DNA of 64,000 bases, taken from assembly GCA_037013685.1 (NCBI GenBank), contig CM072888.1:2151034-2215033 (forward strand), in the 5' to 3' direction. The translations under genes were made by a program, and so were the position numbers. Under the pieces are notes generated by a model. It did no database searches, had not been told where the DNA came from, and saw nothing but the letters and a program-made list of their open reading frames with translations. This document shows positions 38,391-51,600 of this stretch, piece after piece (position 1 is the first letter of the stretch; every line of letters starts with the position of its first letter). The stretch is from Acridotheres tristis (taxonomy: Eukaryota > Chordata > Aves > Passeriformes > Sturnidae).

Positions 38391-38406
38391 TTTTTTTTTT
38401 TTTTTT
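38391..38406. repeat. 16-base poly-T tract
   Basis: Uninterrupted T run in intron 1. No retroposed body is recognisable next to it. Confidence 0.95.
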
Positions 38407-38752
38407 GGTGAGGGTTTTGATATTTGACTAGATCATCAGGGAGATGTTTTTCACCATTATGTACTTATAAAACCCCTTTATTAGTACAGCTTGAAAAGCA
38501 GGTAATTATTTAGTGCTTTTTCCTGTCTAAAATGTGATTTGCAGGAACATGAAACGAGAGTGTGATTTACGTTGCTGTAATGCTTGGTTCGACCAGCTGA
38601 GATTGGGCTGCCATTCTGCTGGTGCTGAAATTAATACGAACTCATTTTCTCAAGCAGCGTTTTCCATTATTGCAGCTAATGTGTTTCATGGGAGAAAATT
38701 GGTATCACTGCAGGCACTGGTTTGCCTGGGGCAGCCTCAGGTGCCAAAACAA

Positions 38753-38778
38753 AGCTGAGGATCCAGTGATCCTCAGCT
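38753..38778. repeat. Perfect 11-bp inverted repeat (hairpin)
   Basis: AGCTGAGGATC (38753-38763) and GATCCTCAGCT (38768-38778) are exact reverse complements around a CAGT loop. A stem this long with so short a loop is unlikely by chance in 64 kb (roughly 0.1-0.2 expected). It is too short alone for a microRNA precursor. Confidence 0.95.
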
Positions 38779-39599
38779 CTTATGCTTCCCTCCTACTGCT
38801 GGGAACCTTCTCCAGAGGCCTTTATTCCTCACGCCCCTTCTTTTTAAAACCTGCCTCTTCTCTGTGCTCTCCCTGCCCTTACTTTTCACCCAAAGAACTT
38901 CTGAGCCCAAAGTCTTTTCTCAGAGGTTACTTAAAGTGTTCAGGAACTCATTCAGGTTGGATGTGCTGTGGAAAGAGGACCCTTACCTTAGCTGTGTTCA
39001 AATAAAGCCCACAGCTCGTTTTTAGAGCCCGAGTCAAAGCTTGCTGAACTTTATGGAAAGATTCTATTAACTTCAGTAATTTTGGCTGCTTTTTAATGGC
39101 TTTGAAATTTATGCCATCAGGAACAAGTTGAATATTTTCTTGTTTACCTATGATGTTTATGGATATATGAATAGCTGAATTAGGACTTGTTTTCAATATA
39201 CTTAGAGCTTAGATTGATAAATTCTCAGGCCAGGTGTTTAATCCTTCTCTGGAAAATTTTTCCTTGTTACCTAATAAAATTACTGGCTGGTTTTATTGCA
39301 ATAGTAATGACAGCCATTAGTCTATATTGGTGTTTGTGGAAAACATGTAATGCCATCGGTTCGAGTCCCAGTGTATGCCATAAAATCCAGCAGATACCTG
39401 TGGAAAGGTACAGTTACTTTTCTTCCTGAAGCATTTCAGTTCCCCTTTAAATTTGAAAGGCAGTTCTCAGCTCTGACCTACTGTATCTTAGCAGTAAAGA
39501 TTGGGTAAGTCTATCACATACTGCCTTGAGGTGGTGAAAGGTATAGGTGGATTTTTCCAGGTGGCATTACAGCAGTTTCTTCTGGAGAGAGTTATTTTC

Positions 39600-39618
39600 T
39601 TTTTTTTTTTTTTTTTTT
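39600..39618. repeat. 19-base poly-T tract
   Basis: Uninterrupted T run in intron 1; no associated element is recognised. Confidence 0.95.
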
Positions 39619-42411
39619 AATTATTTTTTCTAACCTTCAGAGTGCTGTTTCTCTGGTTTCCTACAAGCCTTCCAGTACTGTTGTAAATCAGGCTGAGGTG
39701 TTGGCAAATCAATTTGCATCATTGTTTCCAAAATATGAAGTGAGGTTCCTCTTTACTGTGCTTGAATCTGAACACTATGACACCGCCCTATTAGGTCAGA
39801 CAGAGCCCCCAGACTGTGGCAGGTTTGCTGTGGCTGCTTGGAGGGGCTCCTTTCACTTGGTTGGAAGGTGACTTCACCCAGGCTGTTGCACTGTTCTGCA
39901 TTTCTGGAAGCCTGCCAGGGTTTTGGTGTACAGGCAGTACAGCCTTGAGGATGATCTCAGATGTGGCACATCCATGTAGTGCTCCAAGGACGGCAGGGAC
40001 AGTACATTAATTGTGAGAGTGTTGGGAACAAATGGCACAGATTTCTGTCAGTGCAGGATTAATGTCAAAGGGTAAGGATGATGTCATTGGATGCGTGTGC
40101 TAGCAGAGAATATAGTTACGTTTTACTTAATGTGACATGGTTTTGGTGCCCATAATTTCAGTCTCTTGTTGGCTGAGGTTGGGGCAGTTATTAGCAGGAA
40201 AGGAGTGTGGAGAGGATGAGCTCCAGAGCTGCACATGCACAGTGAGCTGCTGATACAGGAGAGCTACAGACAAAATTCCAGGTGTGGAAAACCCTTACAA
40301 ATAACAGCAGGGATTATTAGGGTGTACTTTTTGTCTTAGAAAGTATTTCAGGAGAGAGGTGAAAGAAACATACTTTCTCTACATTGATCTCATTCAACCT
40401 CTGTTAAAGTTGATCTGAATGTTTAGGTTTGGCCTTAAAGGTTCAAGTGGTTGCTGAAGCCCTTTGTCCACACCAGCCACTGTCACTTCATTCAGTGCTC
40501 AGTGTTTTGTTTTTTTTTTTCCTTAGGTCATTAAATGCCTTCCATGTATCTGTCTGCTCAAATAAAGAACTGTTTCTTGAACTGCTCTAAAGCAAGAAAT
40601 GTTTCTGTAGCCTCTGGGAACTTATTAACTGCAGGGGTTTCACAACTGGATTGCTGGCACATAATATAGTTGCAATGAAATAAAATGGAGACTCACAGAA
40701 AATTATGGAACCGTTTTAGGGAAAGTAATTGGAAAGGCAAAAAGGAATAACTTTTGAAAAAAGCATTGTGTTTTGATTCTAGGAAATACAGGTGTTTTAT
40801 CAGCATCTCTATTCTATAAACGTAATTTTGAAAATCCTATTTATCACCCCTTTCCTTCATTTCTTTTGATATTTTTCCAGAATATGCCTAAGCCCTCTGT
40901 CTCACTGGCCTCGGCTGCCAGCCAAGCATTTTGTTCAGAGTTTATTCAAGCTCTTGTCCTTATGCCGCTGGCATTGTCACCCCTGTGCAGGTCTGGGCTC
41001 CCTGAGAGGGGGTGTCACAGCAGGCAGTGGCAGGCTGGGCATGGCCAAGATTAATGAGAGCAACTTCCCCACCACCTTCCCAGTCATTAGCAGAAGAGGT
41101 GCATTCCCACATCTTGTCTTCTTGAAAAAAGATCTCATTTTGGTTTAGAATATAAAGAAATGAACCCTCAATAATTCATGTAGTACATTTTCAGAAAACT
41201 TTTGACCTGGGAGCTCCAGACTCTTGTTTCCTCCTGGCAATGGTGACAGGAGTTTCATCTCCTCCACAATGAGCGATATATTTTCAATCGTGCTTAATTA
41301 AGCCAGGTGGTGTTTTACTTGAGGATATGCCAAAGAGGGAAAATAGCATTGGAATTAATTTAGACTGCTGCTTTTAAAGAGTGGAAGGCTACAAAGCAGC
41401 ATGGTATTTTAGTTCTTTTGGTATTTAATGAGTAGATAGTTTGAAATGTATCTAATTCTCAGATTCACTAGATTTTTGTATTTCTGTATTGCAGATCTCA
41501 AGGTGTTATTGTTCAGAGTAACTTGGGCATGACACTTCAGCTTCATGTCATCTACTCTGTATTTGCATTTGTGTATTAATTTGAAACCGTATACATTTTT
41601 ATTTCTTGTAGTTTACATTTTAAGAAAGTAATTAATATTTGGAAGTCTGAAAGGATGTTTTCAGAAGGGTTCAAGTCAGTTTGGTTGCATTTATTTAAAC
41701 CCTGCTAGATCAGTATGAGTTCATGTGTATGTCACCTCAGAAATGTGTAGTTGAAGGTGCTGAGAATGTTCAGGGTAACTTGCTAATCACAGCCAGTTTA
41801 AAAGGATATTATGTCACTGAGACTTTGTTAAATCCCAGGCTGCAATCTTATAATTCCCTTTGGTAAAAGACAATTCCGTGCATTTTAGCATGAGTAGTGC
41901 TGCTTTTAAAGTGAATCTTGGAGAAAAGCTCTGTTCTTTGTTAATGACTTTCAGAGTGAAGAATGAACGTGCCATTTTAGTGGTTATTTGCAAGAAGTGG
42001 AGGAGTTGACTTTAGATAGCTGCAATGGAAGTTATAAATGAGGGAGGCTGAGAAATGTTGAGACATAATCAACAGCTTTTCTAAAAAAGATGTTTGTAGT
42101 GGGGATGGGGATGTGTGTGCTTTTTTCCTGTAGGTGCACATGTGCATCTCACACTGGGGCATTTCAGCTTTAACCAAGCATTTCTCTCTGTGCAGTTCTT
42201 TAATGAACATTAAGACTATCAGTTCCATGGTTTACTGAGATAAATTTTAGTAATTTTAATAACATGCACAGAATTAGCGGGAAATAACTTTATATATAAT
42301 TTGACCCAAGCATTATTTTACCCTCGTGTTTCAGACTAGGAAGACATACTTTCTCACTAGGCTTTTGAATGCAGAACTGGTTGCAAATTAATGAACCTCT
42401 GCTGCTGACTT

Positions 42412-42459
42412 TGATCCTTAAGGTCCCTTCCAATCCAAACCATTCTATGATTCTGTGAC
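42412..42459 (+). repeat. CR1 LINE 3'-end fragment
   Basis: 'tgatccttaaggtcccttcc' followed by 'aatccaaaccattctatgat' and 'tctgtga' is an almost consensus avian CR1 3' terminus. Only the last 50 or so bases are present. It lies in ANK2 intron 1, in the sense orientation. Confidence 0.92.
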
Positions 42460-43825
42460 TTTTTTACACCCTCAGTGTCAATTAAGGAGTGGGAGTACAT
42501 TAACAAAGGGGTGGTCGATTTTTATGGTGGATGACAAAGAACACTTCAGATGGTACCAAAATTCACCTGACAAATTCATAGTTGGTGTATGGCACCAGTC
42601 CCCATTTTTACTGAAATAAAGTAGAAAAAAAGAAGATAGAAATGTTAAAATTAATTTCATCCTTTGTCTTATCTATGATAATTTCTGGTTTGTATGTTAA
42701 TTTTATTGGAACAAGTGTACAAATCAAAGGCAAATCTTCATAACTTAGATGTACGTTGGAATTACCATTATCTGCAGCAGGCTTGGAATTTTTTTTCTCT
42801 GATTATTTTCCTCTGAAGGCTTTTTTTTTGCACAACTAGGCAATGCTTTTGAAGAGACAAATGGTGTAAGGAGATATCTCTGTTCTGTATTTGTGTTGGA
42901 AATAACAAGTAATGCAATTAGTAGATGACTGCATGAACACTAGCAATTAGAGCTGAAGAATGTATGAAATGTGTGAGTGTAGAGCTGTATTTCTGTATCA
43001 TCTGTACTGGCAGAAAACCAGAAAAACTTTGCTCAGATGGGTAGAATTGTTGACTGATGTGTTTTTAACTTTTGTCTAATTTTGCCCAGTTCTGATTTTT
43101 GAAATTTAAATCAGGTTTTGGGCAGTGTGATGAGTAGGGAAAATCTGACTCCATCCTCTTCTCACTGAGAGTGCTCCCCACCCTTGTTTTACCTTCCAAG
43201 CTGCTGAAATTTCTATAAATCCAGTTTCTCATCTCCAGCATTCACTGTTCAGAGATGCATAGCAAAATATACAAAATAGCCTTATTTTCGTCATTTTACC
43301 TTCATCTATTCCATACCAGTTTGCTTATGTAGGTCCATTTGAAAGACCTTATTAAAATAAAGCCATCCCAGAAATTGTAATTTATTTGACGTGATTAGGT
43401 TCCTAACAAATTGACTTTGTCTGCTCCTTCTGATCATTATTCCCTTTATGTCAGGGCTGCTTCATTGTTATGGAAGTCCTCTGTGTAGTTTTGTGAAGGT
43501 TATCCAATTTTCCCTGCGATGCAGTCAGCAGGGAGCCGTTTGCAGTCCCCGTTCTGCTGAGGCACGCAGGTGTCACCGGGGCAGCTTTGCAGCTGCCTGG
43601 GGGGCCCAGTGCAGCCAGAGCGGGGCCTGCAGGAGTGTGACAGCCACCGTGTACTCGGGACCTCAAAGGGCAGAAATATTCCTAGGCAGGCCAGCAGGGC
43701 CTTGCTCAAAATCCTTACCATTTGACTGCTTCAATAGATTTTTCTTTTTTTTTAAATTATGTTTCTGGGTATCAAAATTTTGGTGCATCAGCCAGGAACT
43801 CTTCTTTCTCTGCTGTTTTCTGTAC
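42460..43825. other. ANK2: Intron 1 of ANK2, no gene seen
   Basis: Unique, mostly AT-rich intronic sequence. A short GC-rich patch at about 43.54-43.67 kb ('cccgttctgctgaggcacgc…') is too small and too CpG-poor to call a CpG island. Confidence 0.65.
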
Positions 43826-44012
43826 AGAATCATGGAATCATTTAGGGTGGAAAAACCCTTTAATACCATTGAGTCCAACTGTTACCCCGGCACTGTCAAG
43901 CCCTCCACTAAACTATGTTCCCAAGTGCCACATCTGTACATCTTTTCAATCTCTCCAAGAATGGTGGCTCCACCACTGCTCTGGGCAGCCTGTTTCAGAG
44001 ATTGACTTTTCC
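43826..44012 (-). repeat. CR1 LINE 3' region, reverse orientation
   Basis: The order 'cagaatcatggaatcattta', 'gggtggaaaaaccctttaat', 'attgagtccaactgttaccc', 'ggcactgtcaagccctccac', 'taaactatgttcccaagtgc', 'ctgggcagcctgtttcagag' follows a well-known avian CR1 subfamily read from its 3' end. About 185 bases remain, antisense to ANK2. Open frames spanning it are accidental. Confidence 0.95.
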
Positions 44013-45855
44013 TTCTTTTCCCTCTCTTCTTTTCTTTTGTTCCAGAACATTGGTAGAAATCAAAAAATGCAACCTTTGCTGTATTTTGTTGCTTTTGAAT
44101 TGTAGCTGTTTTCCACAGCTTCGTTTGCAACCCTTTTGACTGCTTCTGTTACTTATACTTTCTGAAGATAAGAAAAAGAAAGGAAAACAAAGGAAATCAA
44201 TATTAGTTACAGCTGCTGGTACTGAGTACAGCCAGTTTTTCAATATAGAAACTTTATCCCTAAGTCTATTGTCACTCCATCATCACCAGTTCCAGTCTCG
44301 AGATTTTGCCACCTCAGTAACACTGCAGGGGATTATAGTAATTAGCCCAGTCTTTCAGAGAAAGCTATTGAGCCTCCTGCAACATCTTTTGGATCAGTGA
44401 TGTTACCACCCTGGAGTGGAAGAAAATTGCTCAGGTCCTGTATTGTAAGTGATCTAATGGGTCTGATAGAGTATTGAAATTATATGGAAAGAAACTGTCC
44501 TAATTACCACATTCCTTCTACTGTAGGACCATTTCCAAGGACAGGTCCTCAGCAAGCTCTAATCAGCATGATTCCTTTGGCTTGTCCATGAGATACAGAT
44601 CAGGTGATAACAGAGGGCTGACCTTGGGTGCAGTGTGATTTTAAAATAAAGCAAAAATATGTCACACTAGTGATGGCTGCTCAGCCTGTAATGTTTACAG
44701 ATGAGCTCCTGCTCTGTAGCTGCCTAAAAGTGTATCTTCACCTTAGAATTTAATTTGGAATGTTATGTATATGTATGTAAATCATATATATATTTGTAAA
44801 TTGGTTGTATGATAAATAGAAAAAATAACTGTATTTTGCACCTTACCTGTCATGATGTCTCATCATGTTTACTGGAGCCTGAGGCATCCTTGTCCATAAT
44901 GTGAGTTTCTGGCATGGTAGTTCAGTGAAGAAGCGTGGGAACAGTTTCTAGGCTTATTTATAGAGATATCCTAAGGCAAATCAAGGTAAAACATCAAAAC
45001 CAGTAATCTAGAGCAGGTTAATCAGCCTGCAGGTAAACTGACCCCCAGGTTGTGTGGCTGTTTACACTCCAGTGCAGTCTGCTCTCCTGAGTGCTGCATG
45101 GTGCTTAGCATCCAAAAATGCTAGGGCATTTTTTTCCCCCATCCCTAGGTTCCTCATTAGTTTTGAGTCCTGAGTGACAGTATTGTTGTCTAAAATGAGT
45201 TTCCTCTGCAGAAATGTTTCAGCAGGGTGGAAGTTATCTCTTCTGCTTTTCTCTCTCTTTTTTCTTTTCTCCTTAGGTATATAATAAGCAAAGGCAACTT
45301 TTGCAGTGGAAACCAGATATTTTTATGATCTGCTAAGATACCTCATTAAGAGTGTTGTACTGACAAGCTATTTTGCACCTGATAAAGTTTCACTTGGAAA
45401 GTTTTTTAACCACAGACAGATGTTTTCAGTGTGAGTTATCGAAAACAGTCCTGAGTTTCTTTGGGAAGTTATTTGATCTAATTCCACACAGGGTGCAAAT
45501 CCCCATCCTAAGCTTCTCCTTAGGCACCAAAAGCGTCACACTCAGATTGGCTTAGCTGGAAGTATCATACAGGAGGTAGGGGTAGGAAATCAATTACTTT
45601 GGGTTCTGTTCTACAAAGTGCTCGTTTCTGTCTGTGTTTGGAAGAGTTGTCACTTTGTTGTGCTGCTGGAGCCTTGGACGGGCAGCAAGAGGTTGTTTAC
45701 TGTAATGAATTACTCGCTATTTTTATAAATATTTACCCTTGATATTGGGGAATCAGTATATTTAATTTTTGCTAGATGGAATAAATGATTTCAGCACAAT
45801 TCAGACTAAAAACAGGCATGGTCTTAAGGCATCTGACTTTCCATTGAGTTATGTT

Positions 45856-45928
45856 CCTTGCAGGGGAATTGGACCAGGTGACCTCTAAAATCCCTTCCAA
45901 CCCAAACTGTTCCATGATTCTGTGATTT
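45856..45928 (+). repeat. CR1 LINE 3'-end fragment
   Basis: 'aattggaccaggtgacctct', 'aaaatcccttccaacccaaa' and 'ctgttccatgattctgtgat' run to the canonical CR1 terminus. It is a truncated, moderately diverged copy in the ANK2 sense orientation. Confidence 0.92.
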
Positions 45929-46299
45929 TTGTAGGAGTTTCTAGAGCTGATGAGTCCCGAGGGAAGAACCCGGGACCCAGCAGTGAACTGTGTTTTGAAC
46001 ATCACATGGTCTCTTCTCCACCTCCATGGGATTGATGCTGGCTGCTACAAAACATTCCTGTAAATTACAGGGTTTTATTTGTTAACCAGAGAGATGAACC
46101 AAAGTGATACCATACCTGTTGCTAGTGATATGATACAAAATCAATGTGGAATACTATTATTTAAAGAGAGTAAGAGAGATGTTCGTGTTTTGAAAGTTGC
46201 TCTGGGTGGTACCTCCAAAAAGCTTAAAAAGAGCCCGAAGATGCATGCATTTAGTTTTTAATTTTACTTTTCAATATTATATGTGTGTTTCTGAGAATT

Positions 46300-46318
46300 A
46301 AAAAAAAAAAAAAAAAAA
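46300..46318. repeat. 19-base poly-A tract
   Basis: Uninterrupted A run. The preceding 200 bases have no AATAAA signal at the right distance and no recognisable gene, so a processed retrocopy cannot be supported. Confidence 0.9.
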
Positions 46319-48329
46319 TTGGTTTAAAACTAAAACCAAACTGACTTGTGTCCAGTCACAACACAGAAACCCTGCAGAGACTGAGCACTGACACTGTCAG
46401 TAGAGCCTGGTCAGCTGTCCCACTGCTGGGCCATGCAGTCTGTCACAGTTAGAAAAAATTGTTTTCGTGGTAAAAATGATTAATTTAATTTCATTTGAAA
46501 AATGTAAGCCTTGCGCTTTCTGCCCTGAAGAACTAAGCCATAATACACTAATGCTGAGGTCCCTGAAGTGTGTGTAGGTGTCCTGCCATTAATGGTTAAG
46601 GTAAATAGGCTTAGGTCTTGTGTGTGTTAGGAAACAATTATCATAAGCCAACTATTCTGGGCAGATTGTTTATTGCAGGTGAGTGATATGGCTGTGCACA
46701 GCCAGTGCTTGACCTGGCTGCTTTGGGATTAGCTTTAATTGAGCTCTCTGAGCTCCCATGTCACTAATTACTGTGAAATAGTGTTTTCTCCTCACTTTTT
46801 GCTGCGAGACAAAACTGTCTTTCTTCCACATGCTCCCCTGGTTTACAAAATGATGCTCGCCAAGAGTTCCCCACACTTTGTAGTTTTCACTTGGCAAAAT
46901 ATTAGCTTCCTATTTTTTTCCTTTACAAACACAATTCCTGCTACTATCAGTGAAAATTACAGGGAGATTGTCCAAAGCCTTCTAGGTCAATGGAAGCCTT
47001 TCTTTGACTTAGTTGGATTTTAATTTGTAAGCATGTAAAAGAGATAAGAAATCCCTAATTATAATTTACTAATGCGTTTTAAGACCCTTGTTGCTGGAGG
47101 CTTCTATAGAAATAGTTTAAAAGCTGGTAAGGCTGCAAGAACTCATTTTCTTCTGCACTGAGCCCTGGGTCAATTAGAAATAAGCCTACTTATCTATTGT
47201 ACTTTACAACAGCCCTGTACCCCAACTGTTTTTAGAGTTCTTTAGACTCTTTCCAGATGCCACTCTTTGATGGATCTTCATCCATCCCAGCATTTGCAGA
47301 ATTGGGTATTTCAGTCTTGAGGTGGGCCCATGACAGGACAAGCAAGCTCCCTGTTAAGAACAGGGAAGGCAACGTCCTTCAGAAATTTCTGCGTCTCTCC
47401 ACTGCTTTTATTACTCTGATCAGTGATTAATTTAGCAGAAGCTTTAAGTCAATATGAATACAGGTGTCTGTCAGTTGTGTATAGACAGACAGAAAGTGGC
47501 TTCCATGAGTGAAGAAGCAAAACAATTTACCCAATATTTAAGACAAGAGGACCCATACAGCAACAAGAGTCTAAATCAGTATATGTTATCCAGGAGAGTT
47601 TCCAGGAATTGCATGCCTTTAATTAGGGAAAAAACCAAAACAAAACAAAGCCTCACCGAAGCAAAAAAACCCCTTTGTGTTCTTACTCAGTATCAATGTA
47701 GCGATTTGTTTTATGGTGTTTCAATAGTGCAGTTACATGGTAGCTGAGGCTGCTGATGAGAAAGTGGGCAGAGCAAAGGGAGAGAAGAAATGTAGCCAGT
47801 TTATTATACTGTGTAGATGTTACAGTATGTACTGTAATGCTTGGGAATGTGTGCATGGAGGGGAAACCCAGTTTCTTCCTGCACTTTGGAGGGTGGGGGG
47901 AAAAGAAGGGTGGTGGAAAGTGGAGGTTTCTGTTAAAAAAAAATAATCTGCATGTTGGTAAGTGTGTGGAACTTTGGTTTTCTATTTTTATCTGTGTGCA
48001 TTAATACAGTAACGTATCTGCTGTCAGAGGCTTCTTACTTTTGTAGGCATATTTATCTGCTAAAGTTATCAGAGTGCTTGGCAAAACCACAGAGACTGTA
48101 ACACTACACATTTTAGCAGAATTTCAATATGTTTTGCCTGAAGAAAAATAGAAAATCAGCAGATGAGCCAGAAATACCCCGCAAGTGTCTGCTCCCTCTC
48201 CAGCTTCTGGACTACAGTCCCTCCCTGCGGTGTTTATTCCTTAGACTACACCAGTGTCTGCTGCGAGAGGCAGATTTGCAAAATTTCTAGGAGTGTGGCA
48301 TACTGACGTGAGAAAGCATTTGTTGTGCA

Positions 48330-48690
48330 GGTCCTCGGAGTCTGGGAATCCTGCGAACCTCAGTGGCTCATCCCGTGTCAATGCCGCGGTCTGTGCGGGG
48401 CTGTTTCTGCGCGGCTCCTGCACGATCGCAGGCTCTGTTGCTATGGGGACCGGGGCTCTCCGCAGTAGCGATCCGCCCTAACGATGCCGTGTGATCGCGG
48501 GCAGGGAATGCGCACGGAATGAGCCCCGCCACTGATCCCTGCTGGCCTGGCCGTGCCCTCTGTCACAGGCTCCTGCCTTTTGTCGGGGCCTTTGCTTCGT
48601 GGCGGCTGCGCTGCGGGTTCCCAGGTGCCTTTACCGGGATCCGCCTTTGTTGTGCTGCTGCCGGGAAAAGAGGGAAGGTGTTAGAATTCA
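48330..48690. promoter_or_regulatory. Intronic CpG island, candidate alternative promoter
   Basis: An isolated block of high GC and CpG ('caatgccgcggtctgtgcgg', 'gcgcggctcctgcacgatcg', 'cgatgccgtgtgatcgcggg') sits in otherwise AT-rich intron. It includes GTTGCTATGGGGAC (48437-48450), close to an RFX X-box. No ATG-initiated frame inside leads to a convincing donor. One possible donor is AAG/GTGTTA near 48.68 kb. Either strand could be transcribed. It may be an alternative ANK2 first exon, an antisense RNA start or an orphan CpG island. Confidence 0.6.
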
Positions 48691-51600
48691 GCAAGGATGA
48701 GCTTAAGCAGGCTTGCAGCCGAGCTTTCTGATCGTCTGCAAAACACCAAGGGCTGTCTGGAGACATCTGTCAAAAACCCAGTGGGGAGGGTGGAACAGCG
48801 CTGGAGAGAAGGGCTGTGGGGAAATACTGCTGTGTGGCAAGGATAAAGCATTGAGGAACAGGGATGATGAGACTGCTGCCAAAAGGCATAAGGAGATGGC
48901 AAGAGGTGACCCTTGAGTCCAGGAGCTGATTTGGAAGGCAGGTGCCAAGCTGGCATTACATACAGTTCTTGCTGATGAGAGGTTATTCCCTTTCTGTATT
49001 TTTTTGAACTGTCTTATCGGAGGCACGTTCTGTATTTCATCAGTTCCTGGGTGCAGCCTGGTGCAGGTACAAATGGTGACACTGCTGATGCTGGCAGGTG
49101 ACACGGTAGCCTGACACTTGGTGTGTCAGTACAGCAGCATTTCCGAGCATCCAGATATTCCCAGGAGTAAGTCTGAGGACAGTTATGCATAAAGATGAAG
49201 AAGTGCCAGAAATAAGGGGTGTGTTTTGAGATGCAGACCTCTGGTGGTGATGCTGTGCTCTATTTTTCCGTGATAAATATGACTTTTACAGGGCATAGCT
49301 GGGCCTGAGTTACACGTGAGTTTAATAATGAGGGGAGGGTGGCATTCTTGTTGGCCTGTTTTGGAAATGGGATGTCTAAGACCTAGGATCATGAGGAACA
49401 AAGCAGAACTGGACATTTAGGCAACTGTGCACTGCTCTGGAGTTTGGATTCTGAGTTTTTTCTCCTCAGAGGTCCCGTGTGATGCTGTTCACATGGGAAA
49501 TGTTGGCTTCTTAAGGACAGCCAGCAGTTGTGTGTTCCCTCCAATCACAGCTTGGCTTGTGATTCATGGTCTACCTGTACAAATTCTGAGCATCCATTAT
49601 GGCAAATGAAGCCCATGGAAATGCCACTTTTGCAGTACAAATGCTGCATGTCATTAATAGATCCTGAAAAATAAAGTTCAAGTGTTTCTAGTTGGTGCTG
49701 ACAAAATTAGAGGGTACATTTGGCCTTATAAGTTGAAAATTAAATGCCTTTCATGTCCCAAAGCTGTCCTTGAAAACAAATGTGTTAGTACTTATTACAG
49801 ATATATACGTATATAACAAGGAGACTACAGAAAGACTTATAAGGGAATTAATAATTTAATCTTCAGAAATCAGGTTTATCATGCAGAATGAAAGCCGTTC
49901 TGCCACCCATCAAGCATCAAGGAGAAAATAAGAGCTCAAATCTGGTTTTTGAGTGTGTGCTCCCTGGGCCTGCTCACTGAAGGGGGCAGAGGTCTCATGA
50001 ATATACAGTGAGTGATCTTTAATTACAGGCTATCTCACAGGACATGTGTTTAATGGGACTGAATAAAGATTATGATCTTAATTAGGAATTTTTTAGGTTT
50101 TAAGTGCTTGTCTTTGCAACCTAAATGTTCTTACACTGTGTGCTGCTTCATGCACATGTGATTGCATGATGTGATTCTAGAAGTGTGAGTTTTCTCTTAG
50201 TGCTTGTATTAGTCTGTAAGAAATTGTTATTAATAACAAGCAGTTCTAGCCATGCCCTTTAAACTGAAGAGATGCATGTGGACTTTGGATCTGATATTCA
50301 CCAGAATTTTTTTGTGCTGCTCTTGCTGAAAGGCTCCCAAGAAAGAGCAGCAAAGAGCGTTTTGAGGGGGCCTCACCATGGAGCCTCGTGGCTCATCGTG
50401 GCATCATTTTGCGCAGTGGGCACTCAGTGTTCAGCTCCCAGTTCACAGGGGTTAATTTCCTATTTGAGCCTGTACTGATGAGGACATCAGAGAAGAGAAA
50501 TGGCTGTAGGCGTGCCTCTTTGTGCTCCTTGAAAGGACAAGGATTTCATGTTGTTTCCCATCTGATACCATTTTCTTGTGCAGCCCCCTCACTCTTCTCC
50601 TAGGCTACCAGCTGCATCTTCCTCCACACGTCTCACCTTGAGTGCATTTCTATAGGTGCAAGGTTAAGTACGTGTCTCACAGTTTAAGATGTTGTAGGAG
50701 GTGAGACCACATGTAGAATCCTGCCCACTGTATTTTTGTTGCAGAAATTCCTTTTCCCGGTATAGGAACAGGTTAAAACAGCAACAGTAAATGAATCTGG
50801 GAGAAGAAATGAAAGGACAAAGTAGCAATTATCAGGTTTCTTGTACCCTCCTGTACAGACCAGCAGCTCAAGTGACTGTTCCTGCACACACATGCAGTTT
50901 GATGCATGATTAATTCAGAAGTAGTCCCCTTGCACATGACTGCGCATCAGCAGCTAATTTGAGATCATTCTGAGCCAAACGCAGCAGGAGACTTTGCAAA
51001 GGTTACTTCTCTCTCCTCGCTGGGTACAGTTTTCTCTCTGCCTCTAGGGGATGACGAGGTTGTGGAAAACACTGTTCTCCAAGGCACCTGTGTTTATGGC
51101 AAAAAACTTGTTTTGCATTTGAAAGTGGAAGATTTGTCCTTCCTGTGTGTTGAAAGGAATCACTAAATCCCAAAGGCATTTCTGCTGATGGTTGATGAGA
51201 AATCCTGTGTTCTCTCCCGTGGGGAAACTCTCTGAATTCTGTGTGCAGTTAGATCATAGACTGTATGATGTAACCTCCTTGATGTGTTAACCATGACAGA
51301 GCAGCAAATTTGGAGAAGTGAGAAAGGTATCATGGTGCAAAAAGCAGGAGGCACCGTGCTCTGTCCTGGGTAGTGCAGAGAGTAATGGAAGCAGAGTAGT
51401 TCATCTTAAATGCGATGTAAACTCATGTATGTCAGGGTCATATCATCTGTTAATGCCTGTGAGCACCTGTTACACTACAATTAACACTTAAGGGTCAGTG
51501 TGAGGGATAGCTGTGCCCAGCAGCACTGCTGAGTTGTGCCGCTGTTGCTGGTCGGTGCAGTTTGAAGTGTTCAGAAAGGAAAAGCACCTGGGGAGCCCTG

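Larger units (their letters stand above)
29561..42411. other. ANK2: Intron 1 of ANK2, first part; no other gene seen
   Basis: Intronic for the isoform starting at 29,318. About 12.8 kb of largely unique sequence with no supported exon, RNA gene or CR1. Visible items are ACGCGT and a CACGTG E-box at 30335-30348, a CATGGCAACGG word near 36.66 kb, a 7-bp GCTCCTT hairpin at 37532-37550, a strong hairpin at 38.75 kb and two poly-T tracts (38391-38406 and 39600-39618). A B-box-like GGTTCGAGTCC at 39358 is not part of a tRNA. Confidence 0.7.
44013..48329. other. ANK2: Intron 1 of ANK2, no gene seen
   Basis: Intronic sequence with no supported exon or RNA gene. It contains one CR1 end (45.86 kb), a 19-base poly-A tract (46.30 kb) and an 8-bp inverted repeat TTACAGTA/TACTGTAA at 47820-47837. 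A G-rich stretch 'ggagggtggggggaaaagaa' near 47.89 kb falls short of a regular G-quadruplex pattern. Confidence 0.65.

Noticed and set aside
39358..39368. GGTTCGAGTCC, a perfect Pol III B-box / tRNA T-loop word
   Set aside because: The flanking bases do not form a T-stem and there is no A-box or acceptor stem at tRNA spacing.
43448..44005. 185-codon plus-strand open frame
   Set aside because: It runs through unique intron into a reverse-oriented CR1; no start context, splice sites or domain support it.
46079..46318. Possible processed retrocopy with a poly-A tail
   Set aside because: The 60-codon frame is not recognised, there is no AATAAA signal and no visible target-site duplication; only the poly-A tract is supported.
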